From NCBI GenBank assembly GCA_913064925.1, contig CAJYBN010000195.1, forward strand, positions 1 through 5,081: a DNA stretch of 5,081 bases, given 5' to 3'. The translations under genes and the position numbers were made by a program. Positions within the stretch are counted from its first letter, which is position 1; each line of letters opens with the position of its first letter. The stretch is from an uncultured Peptococcaceae bacterium. Its GTDB lineage: Bacteria > Bacillota > Desulfotomaculia > Desulfotomaculales > Desulfallaceae. Shown piece after piece: positions 1-4,735 of the stretch. The notes below the pieces were generated by a model, which saw only the letters and a list, made by a program, of their open reading frames with translations, was not told where the DNA came from and did not search any database.

Positions 1-784
1 CGGTAATCACAGCCCTGGAACCGAAACCCAAGCGGGTAAGAAACATTTTCATCTGTTCAGGAGTAGTATTCTGCGCCTCGTCCAGGATGATAAAGGAATC
101 ATCCAGCGTCCTGCCTCGCATGTAAGCCAAAGGAGCAATTTCTATAACGTGTCTTTCCAAGTATTTCTGAGTGCTTTCAAAACCCAGCACATCGTAAAGG
201 CTGTCGTAAAGCGGCCGCAGGTAAGGATCTACCTTTTCCTGCAGGTCGCCCGGCAAAAACCCCAGCTTTTCTCCGGCTTCCACCGCCGGCCTGGTAAGTA
301 CAATCCTGTTCACGTTGCGGTTGCGCAGCGCCCTGATGGCCATCACCACAGCCAAGTATGTTTTACCTGTGCCGGCGGGACCGATGGCAAACACTATGTC
401 GTATTTCTGCAGGGCTTCAATGTAGCGCTGCTGGCCCTTGGTTTTGGGCTTTATTTTCTTCCCCCGGGGTGTAACTAACACCACCTCTTGGGCTAGCTCC
501 GAAAGCGCCCGCGTGTTTCCTTGCTGCACAGCCTTAATGGTATAATTAATTTCATGCATCGTCAACCTGTTACCGGCCCGGTAAAACTCCTGCAGCTGCT
601 CAATTATCTTCCGGGCCTTTTCCACCTGTTCACGTTCACCGGTAATAACCAGCTCCTCACCCCGGGCCACCATTTTAACTTGTAGGGAGTTTTCCATAAC
701 GGACAAATTTTCATCATGCTTGCCGAATATCTCTGCAGCGGCGCCTATGTCATTCATTACCAATCTAACTTCCGCGTTCTCCAT
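1..784 (-). CDS. phoH: PhoH-family ATPase, 3' end cut off by the window
   Basis: Reading from ATG at 784 gives 261 residues before the window edge. PhoH-type proteins are usually a little over 300 residues, so roughly the last 60 are missing. Visible motifs are Walker A GPAGTGKT at residues 135-142, the TRPAVEAGEKLGFLPGD segment at about 164-180 that is characteristic of PhoH, and Walker B FIILDEAQN at 231-239. The first 100 residues contain a KH-like nucleic-acid-binding segment (ELVITGEREQVEKARKII, about 44-61). Family knowledge: cytoplasmic P-loop NTPase, probably RNA-related, of unsettled cellular role. Upstream of the ATG the minus strand carries AGAGGAGGTT (805-796), 12 bases away, with no alternative start codon in between, which supports this start. 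The gene overlaps the end of yqfD by 20 bases, suggesting translational coupling in the yqfC-yqfD-phoH order seen in B. subtilis. Confidence 0.96.
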   Translation of the reverse strand, partial: MENAEVRLVMNDIGAAAEIFGKHDENLSVMENSLQVKMVARGEELVITGEREQVEKARKIIEQLQEFYRAGNRLTMHEINYTIKAVQQGNTRALSELAQEVVLVTPRGKKIKPKTKGQQRYIEALQKYDIVFAIGPAGTGKTYLAVVMAIRALRNRNVNRIVLTRPAVEAGEKLGFLPGDLQEKVDPYLRPLYDSLYDVLGFESTQKYLERHVIEIAPLAYMRGRTLDDSFIILDEAQNTTPEQMKMFLTRLGFGSRAVIT

Positions 785-2042
785 GTACTGCGCCGGAACC
801 TCCTCTGTCGCCCCGGTGGGGTTTTTCCATGCCTATGTCCTCCAGCGTTTCCACCAGCACTTTAACGCGAACCATGTCCTCGTACCCGGCCGTTTTGACA
901 ACCTGCTGCTTCACTTGTAATACTCCGGCTCCGGGCGGTATGCGCCGGCGAATGCGGGCCAGCGCCTCCTCGCCCGCCAGGCGCTCGGCCTCCTTCACGC
1001 CATATCTTTTGACATAAGGCTTTTGCTCGAAATACTTAACTGTTATAAATTCGACGGGCAAGCGTATATTCCTCCAGGCAGGCAGGCTTTTGCTAAAGAC
1101 CTGCTGCCCGAAATGCTGGAAGGGTACCTCCCGGGGGCCCATTAAAATTATTTCCTTGTCGTCGATTTTAATGCCCAGTTTGGTAATCTCCCTTCCCGTC
1201 CGCCTCAACCCCTTTTCCACCAGCTTTTTTTCGCCGTACCCTTTATACCACACCCGGGCCCGTACTATGCCCCGAGCATGCACGTAACGTACCTCCCCGG
1301 CTTGCTCGTCTCCGGTTTCCGGCGACGAAGCGTCCGGTAAGGTAGGCGGCGGCACAGCCGCAGATATCAGTACCTGTCCTGCAGCCACAGTATCACCTTC
1401 TTTAACCAGAGGGTGACCGCTAAATACCAGGATCTCCTTAACCAAGCCGTCCTTGTCGGCCACAACATCAAACGGCCGCTCGGCGCCGTCGCGAGGCGGT
1501 AGCTTTTTTTCCACCACTTCAATGCGGGCCCTTGTCCCTTCAATATGCACGCTAACCCAGGACAAGCCTGGCACCTGGCGCAAGATGACGTCCTCCACCG
1601 CCCGCTCGTTGACCGCCCACCTGAGTGCGCCGCGGTAAAGCCCGGATTGGCGGGCCAGCTGCTCGATTACCTGTTCATCCACACGCTTGTGGCCGGTAAC
1701 TTTAATCTCCCAAATAAACGAAGACAGCATGTACAACACCACCATAAACAACAAAGCCCCTCCCAACAGCGTTTTACGCCGTTTCAGCCGGCCGATCACA
1801 AAGGGCAGGCCGGCCCGCGCCTCAATGCGGAAACGGCAGCGGGTCATCCGCGCCACATGCCGCATGGGTCGCACACCGCTCAAACGCACTTTCAGAGCAA
1901 CCCGGTCGGCGCCGGTTTCCATAATACCCCAAAGGAAAATTCCCCGCGCGGTGGCCATGTTAATAAACCGTTCCAAACATTCCTCGGGCACCGAAATGGT
2001 TACAAACCCGCCCAGGTAGGACAGTATTTTAAACAACAGCAT
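765..2042 (-). CDS. yqfD: Sporulation protein YqfD
   Basis: A 425-residue protein, close to the roughly 400 residues of B. subtilis YqfD. It has an N-terminal domain (1-88, starting MLLFKILSYLGGFVTISVPE), one clear transmembrane helix at about 92-110 (LLGGALLFMVVLYMLSSF), a POTRA/FtsQ-like segment after it (113-183, from IKVTGHKRVDE to EVVEKKLPP), a biotinyl-hairpin-like stretch (about 197-228, DGLVKEILVFSGHPLVKEGD) and a C-terminal domain. This is the layout of the YqfD/spore_yqfD family, a mother-cell membrane protein needed for sporulation, with a single pass and most of the mass outside the membrane. The start ATG is preceded by AGGGGG (2056-2051), which overlaps the yqfC stop; the gap to yqfC is 12 bases. 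The stop is TAG. The C-terminus (HRGDRGGSGAVHGERGS) is probably lineage-specific tail. It should be transcribed with yqfC; in B. subtilis the pair depends on sigma-E. Confidence 0.95.
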   Translation of the reverse strand: MLLFKILSYLGGFVTISVPEECLERFINMATARGIFLWGIMETGADRVALKVRLSGVRPMRHVARMTRCRFRIEARAGLPFVIGRLKRRKTLLGGALLFMVVLYMLSSFIWEIKVTGHKRVDEQVIEQLARQSGLYRGALRWAVNERAVEDVILRQVPGLSWVSVHIEGTRARIEVVEKKLPPRDGAERPFDVVADKDGLVKEILVFSGHPLVKEGDTVAAGQVLISAAVPPPTLPDASSPETGDEQAGEVRYVHARGIVRARVWYKGYGEKKLVEKGLRRTGREITKLGIKIDDKEIILMGPREVPFQHFGQQVFSKSLPAWRNIRLPVEFITVKYFEQKPYVKRYGVKEAERLAGEEALARIRRRIPPGAGVLQVKQQVVKTAGYEDMVRVKVLVETLEDIGMEKPHRGDRGGSGAVHGERGS

Positions 2043-2054
2043 GCCGCCCGCCCC

Positions 2055-2339
2055 CTAATCAATAAAAGTAAGCGACGCAATCTGTCCTTCCACACATATT
2101 TCGTCAGGTAGTATGTTGCGTAGGGCCAGATTTTCGCCGGTGATTTCTATAACCTTGTCGTTTACCACAACCCGCACCAGCTGCCGGTGATATTCCTGAA
2201 TACCGCGGTGATTTTCTATGAATACCTGCAGGTTGCCCACCAGTACAATCTTGGGCAAGTCCAGCATTATATCGCCGGGCAGCTCCAGGTAATCGGACAA
2301 TTTTCGCTTGAACTTGTTTTTGAACTCCTTCCAGGCCAT
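2055..2339 (-). CDS. yqfC: Sporulation protein YqfC
   Basis: A 94-residue protein starting MAWKEFKNKF, matching the length of the YqfC family (about 93 residues in B. subtilis). The basic N-terminus (KEFKNKFKRKL) is followed by the family-typical LPGDIMLDLPKIVLVGNLQ and an all-beta C-terminal half ending QIASLTFID. Start choice: a GTG at 2360 would extend the frame by seven codons, but those codons are the Shine-Dalgarno itself (AAGGAGGGG at 2355-2347, seven bases from the ATG at 2339), so the ATG is correct. Family knowledge: small sporulation protein expressed in the mother cell under sigma-E, always beside yqfD; its biochemical role is unknown. The ribosome binding site lies in the 3' arm of a terminator-like hairpin, so read-through mRNA from the upstream gene should translate yqfC poorly. 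Confidence 0.95.
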   Translation of the reverse strand: MAWKEFKNKFKRKLSDYLELPGDIMLDLPKIVLVGNLQVFIENHRGIQEYHRQLVRVVVNDKVIEITGENLALRNILPDEICVEGQIASLTFID

Positions 2340-2384
2340 AAAAAATCCCCTCCTTGCCACTAAATTTATGCGGCAAGGAAGGGA
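2340..2384 (-). terminator. Intrinsic terminator of the small selenoprotein gene, overlapping the yqfC ribosome binding site
   Basis: On the minus strand a 12-bp stem (CCCUUCCUUGCC, 2383-2372, with GGCAAGGAGGGG, 2358-2347; one G-U wobble) closes a 13-base loop (2371-2359). One more U-A pair (2384 with 2346) extends it, and six U residues follow (2345-2340). This is a textbook rho-independent terminator for transcripts coming from the gene ending at 2426. The 3' arm is also the Shine-Dalgarno of yqfC, and the U-run ends right at its ATG. Any read-through RNA would therefore also hide the ribosome binding site. Confidence 0.75.
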
Positions 2385-2391
2385 ATAATAA
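2363..2391 (-). promoter_or_regulatory. Candidate sigma-E-type promoter for yqfC-yqfD
   Basis: The -10-like element CATAAATT (2370-2363) differs at one defined position from the sigma-E consensus CATACANT. Thirteen bases upstream is an AT-rich -35-like element TTATTATT (2391-2384), a weaker match. Transcription would begin near 2356, just before the yqfC Shine-Dalgarno. sigma-E control of yqfC is known in B. subtilis, which raises the prior. The match is by eye only. Confidence 0.42.
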
Positions 2392-2425
2392 CGACTTACT
2401 GGTTAAATGTACCAATTATGGTAAT

Positions 2426-2773
2426 TTAGTTTTCACTGGCTTTTTTCATTTCCAACAAAGCGTTGGAAATGACCTCGGCAGAAAGGCCGCCGTGAAACCG
2501 GGGCTCATTATTGATAACCGTGAGGGGTAAGCGAACCCTGGGTAAAATAGAAGCTATTTTGGGATACTCCTTGATTTCGTCCGTAGTTACGTCAACAAAC
2601 TTTACGCTTACCTCATCGCCAAAACTTTTTTTCAAGGCTATGCTTAAATCCTCGGCCTCCTCTTTCATTGTCTTTTCCGGTCCGCACCCGGCGGAACGGG
2701 CTGGTCCTCAACCAAAGCTGGCAGCCGGAGCATTAAGGCCAAATACTATAACTTCAATAGGTTGCTCCACCAT
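2426..2773 (-). CDS. Small thioredoxin-fold selenoprotein (UGA read as Sec at codon 22), unrecognised family
   Basis: From ATG at 2773 the frame runs 115 codons to TAA, interrupted once by TGA at 2710-2708 (codon 22). Evidence that the TGA is read through: the ATG has an excellent Shine-Dalgarno (GAGGAGGA, seven bases away), whereas the internal ATG at 2668 has only a weak one; the part before the TGA supplies a first beta strand (PIEVIVFGLN, 5-14) that the rest of the fold needs; and a hairpin follows the TGA. After Sec22 come Cys30 (FGUGPARSAGCGP), helix 36-51, strand VSVKFVDVT (55-63), helix 64-77, then RLPLTVIN (81-88) with Pro83 at the usual cis-proline position, PRFHGG and a final helix (97-112). 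This order is thioredoxin-like and suggests a cytoplasmic redox protein; there is no signal peptide. It loosely recalls small YuzD-type thioredoxin-like proteins, but I cannot assign a family. It diverges from selD, consistent with selenium use. Confidence 0.85.
2677..2710 (-). promoter_or_regulatory. Candidate bacterial SECIS element after the UGA of the small selenoprotein gene
   Basis: Immediately after the UGA, UCCGC (2695-2691) pairs perfectly with GCGGA (2685-2681) around a five-base loop CGGGU (2690-2686). The stem can be extended by G2697-C2680, leaving U2696 bulged on the 5' side, and by CC (2699-2698) with GG (2678-2677), leaving one C bulged. The loop lies 18-22 bases after the UGA and has a G in its first two positions; both this and the bulged U resemble the E. 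coli fdhF SECIS as I recall it. An alternative fold (GCCCG with CGGGU, loop UUCCGC) competes. Role: SelB binds such a hairpin to deliver Sec-tRNA. Confidence 0.62.
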
Positions 2774-2780
2774 AAAAATA

Positions 2781-2788
2781 TCCTCCTC
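2781..2788 (-). promoter_or_regulatory. Ribosome binding site that fixes the start of the small selenoprotein
   Basis: GAGGAGGA sits seven bases (TATTTTT) upstream of ATG 2773. A site this strong would be pointless for a 21-codon open frame ending at TGA. It is a main argument that translation starts here and passes through the UGA, rather than starting at ATG 2668. Confidence 0.85.
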
Positions 2789-2911
2789 ATTTACTTAGTC
2801 GTATTGTCCCTAATTTTAACATAACTTGAGGCAAGATGTATACCTTTTTTGCTTTAAATCCATACATAAGGAAAGGTAATTGATCTCTGTTTGTGTAATA
2901 AATTTTTTTTA

Positions 2912-2940
2912 TTGCTACGATAAAAAAAGGGGATCATAAT
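2912..2940 (+). promoter_or_regulatory. Candidate sigma-A promoter of selD-yedF
   Basis: TTGCTA (2912-2917; four of six matches to TTGACA), a 17-base spacer, then CATAAT (2935-2940; five of six matches to TATAAT). Transcription would start near 2947, giving a leader of about 43 bases to the selD ATG. Upstream A/T tracts could strengthen it. Found by eye. Confidence 0.55.
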
Positions 2941-2989
2941 AACAATAAAGAATTATGGTAACCAATTCTTGCTGAAAGGTGGCGACCAC

Positions 2990-4024
2990 ATGCCCGATCA
3001 GAAACTCACCACCATGGTCAAAATCCCGGGGTGAGCAGCCAAAATAGGTCCCCGGACCTTGTCGCAGGTACTGCGGCACTTGCCCTTACCCCAAGACCCT
3101 CGTCTCATGGTGGGTCTAAATACCGCCGACGACGCCGCCGTTTACCGCCTAAACGACGAGCAGGCGTTGATACAAACCGTGGATTTCTTTACACCCATGG
3201 TCGACAACCCTTATCTTTTCGGCCAGATTGCTGCAGCCAACGCGCTGAGCGACATATACGCCATGGGCGGGAAACCGCTGCTGGCACTGAACATAGTCTG
3301 CTTCCCCGACTGCCTGTCGCCCAATGTGCTGCAAGAAATACTGCGGGGCGGCGCCGACAAAGTTCTGGAAGCCGGAGGCATTGTTGCCGGGGGGCATTCC
3401 GTACGCGACGACGAGCCCAAGTACGGCTTGGCCGTAACAGGCCTGGCGCCGCCGGGACGAATCATCACCAATGCCACCGCGCGCCCCGGCGACTTGCTGG
3501 TGCTCACCAAACCGCTGGGCAGCGGCATCATCATTACCGGCTGCAAAGCAGGCTTGGTGTCGGGCAGGGCGGCGCAAGAAGCGTTCGCGGCCATGTCTTC
3601 CCTAAACAAGGAAGCGTCCGCCGCCATGCTGCGCTACAATGCCAACGCCTGCACCGACATAACCGGGTTCGGGCTCCTGGGGCACGCAACCGAAATGGCG
3701 CTGGCCAGCCGGGTTTCCCTGGAAATCGAATTCGCCTCTTTGCCTTTCCTGCCGGAAACCGCGGAGATGGCGCGCATGGGCCTTATTCCCGGCGGAGCGT
3801 ATGATAACAAGACCCATTTGGAGGATAAAATAGCATTGGAACGGAAGCTTAAACCCGAAGAACTGATGACGATGTTCGACCCCCAAACCTCGGGCGGCCT
3901 GCTGGTATCAATCCCCCCGGCCGGAGCCGAAAAAATGATCTCCGATTTGACCAGTAGGGGAATATCGGGAGCCGTAATCGGCAGGGTCAAGCCGTCCGGG
4001 GAAAAAATAATTACCGTTGTTTAA
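2990..4024 (+). CDS. selD: Selenide, water dikinase (selenophosphate synthetase), Sec-containing
   Basis: SelD converts selenide, ATP and water into selenophosphate, AMP and phosphate, the selenium donor for Sec-tRNA synthesis. The true start is ATG 2990, with AAAGGTGG (2975-2982) seven bases upstream. The frame is 344 codons, including TGA at 3032-3034 as codon 15. The context PGUAAKI places Sec15 at the catalytic position held by Cys17 in E. coli SelD, followed by the essential Lys (K18); the second E. coli Cys (Cys19) is Ala here. Other family motifs: TADDAAVY (46-52), NALSDIYAMGG (84-94), GGHSVRD (134-140), TDITGFGLLGH (222-232) and DPQTSGGLL (297-305). The metal/ATP-binding aspartates correspond to D48, D88 and D223. 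Length is normal for the family. A caller that treats TGA as stop would begin at TTG 3059 and lose the catalytic residue. yedF follows after 75 bases, probably in one operon. Confidence 0.97.
3032..3074 (+). promoter_or_regulatory. Candidate SECIS element of selD
   Basis: After the UGA, GCAG (3035-3038) can pair with CUGC (3071-3074) and CC (3039-3040) with GG (3067-3068). Inside lies a perfect five-pair stem AGGUC (3046-3050) with GACCU (3055-3059), loop CCCG, 17-20 bases after the UGA. A competing hairpin ACCU/AGGU (3056-3059 with 3066-3069), loop UGUCGC, is possible. The position is right for a bacterial SECIS, but the loop of the first fold lacks the early G seen in common models, so the exact fold is uncertain. 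Confidence 0.5.
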
Positions 4025-4028
4025 CATT

Positions 4029-4070
4029 GGTAAGTGCACCGCATGGCGCATTCTGCGCCGCACGCACACC
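4029..4070 (+). other. Stem-loop in the selD-yedF gap
   Basis: GGCGCA (4045-4050) and TGCGCC (4054-4059) form a perfect six-pair hairpin with loop TTC. Outer short arms GTGC (4034-4037) with GCAC (4064-4067) and GGT (4029-4031) with ACC (4068-4070) could extend it. No T-run follows on either strand, so it is not an intrinsic terminator. It may stabilise or process the mRNA between the two cistrons; function is unproven. Confidence 0.4.
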
Positions 4071-4099
4071 AAAATCAATGCCAAAGGAGATAAGACAGT

Positions 4100-4705
4100 A
4101 TGAGCAGCAAAGTGGTGGATTGTCGCGGGCTGGCCTGCCCGCATCCCGTGATTAACACGAAGAACGCCCTGGAAGAAGCGGGGGCGGAAACAGTTGTCAT
4201 CATCGTGGACAACGATACGGCCCGGCAAAATGTTACTCTTTTTGCCCGCAACGCCGGTTACGAAGTAACGGAGGAAAAGGAGGACGGAACGTACCGCCTG
4301 ATCATCAGAAAACCCGGTAAAGCAGGTGAAAAGGAAAAACAAAAAGATACGGCGCCGTCCCCCGTAAACGAAACGGTTTATTTCATAACCACCAACGTGC
4401 TGGGCCAGGGTTCGCCGGACCTGGGCCAGGTGCTGATAAAAAGCTTCTTTATCTCCATCGCGGCGATAAACCCGCCCCCGGCTGCCTTGTTGTTTTTAAA
4501 CACGGGCGTTTTTCTAACTTGCGAGGGTTCCCCGGTGCTTGAACACCTGGAAAAATTGCAGGCCGCAGGAACCGTAATAATGTCCTGCGGTACATGCCTG
4601 GAGTATTATCATATTAAAGAAAAATTAAAAGTGGGCAAAATATCTAACATGATGGAAATTATCAGCTGGCTGCTGGGTCCCCACAGACCCATTACCATAG
4701 CTTAA
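4100..4705 (+). CDS. yedF: Selenium metabolism protein YedF (TusA-like and DsrE-like domains)
   Basis: A 201-residue cytoplasmic protein. Residues 1-72 are a TusA/SirA-like domain with the signature DCRGLACPHPV; Cys13 in the CPxP motif is the usual persulfide-carrying cysteine, and Cys8 is an extra one. A charged linker (73-88) leads to a DsrE-like C-terminal domain (about 92-195) with Cys141 (TCEGSP) and the pair Cys163/Cys166 (MSCGTCLEYY). This two-domain architecture is that of the selenium-associated YedF family, which tends to occur beside selD in selenium-using genomes. A role in sulfur or selenium transfer toward SelD is inferred from the fold and neighbourhood, not proven. The start ATG has AAAGGAGA (4083-4090) upstream. 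Transcription is probably from the selD promoter. Confidence 0.93.
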   Translation: MSSKVVDCRGLACPHPVINTKNALEEAGAETVVIIVDNDTARQNVTLFARNAGYEVTEEKEDGTYRLIIRKPGKAGEKEKQKDTAPSPVNETVYFITTNVLGQGSPDLGQVLIKSFFISIAAINPPPAALLFLNTGVFLTCEGSPVLEHLEKLQAAGTVIMSCGTCLEYYHIKEKLKVGKISNMMEIISWLLGPHRPITIA

Positions 4706-4735
4706 ACACGCACTACTGGGCCCGCAAAGCATTAC

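Larger units (their letters stand above)
2774..2989. other. Divergent AT-rich gap between the small selenoprotein gene and selD
   Basis: This 216-base gap carries start signals for both sides and no reading frame. It includes a run of eight T (2903-2910) and a run of seven A (2922-2928), which may bend DNA or act as UP-type elements. On the minus strand I see a possible -10 (TAAAAT, 2818-2813) for the selenoprotein gene but no convincing -35 at the right distance, so I do not call that promoter. No riboswitch or known operator was recognised. Confidence 0.6.

Noticed and set aside
1545..2111. 188-codon plus-strand frame antisense to yqfD and yqfC
   Set aside because: It is a shadow of yqfD: no ribosome binding site, atypical His/Gln/Pro-rich composition, and yqfD on the other strand is clearly coding.
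2104..2415. 103-codon minus-strand frame overlapping yqfC
   Set aside because: It is the shifted frame of yqfC; its composition is not protein-like and it spans the terminator hairpin.
2426..2668. The 80-codon version of the small gene, starting at ATG 2668
   Set aside because: It has a weak ribosome binding site and lacks the first strand of the fold; the upstream ATG 2773 with its strong site and the in-frame UGA explain the gene better.
2708..2773. A 21-codon leader peptide ending at the TGA, with reinitiation at ATG 2668
   Set aside because: The peptide has no run of regulatory codons and looks like the first strand of a thioredoxin fold; 39 bases of gap and a weak site disfavour reinitiation. 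Not strictly excluded without experiment.
2838..2868. Plus-strand sigma-E-like pair GTATACCT and CATACATA in the divergent gap
   Set aside because: The -10 part matches in its first six bases but the -35 part does not, and the TTGCTA/CATAAT pair nearer to selD is a better promoter.
2414..2961. 11-base word AATTATGGTAA present at 2414-2424 and 2951-2961
   Set aside because: A repeat of this length is expected by chance in a 5-kb window, more so in AT-rich gaps; the flanks differ.
3031..3804. Long plus-strand frame overlapping selD, starting with GTG at 3031
   Set aside because: It is out of frame with selD, is Arg/His-rich and low-complexity as expected for a shifted GC-rich gene, and has no family signature; selD motifs continue throughout in the other frame.
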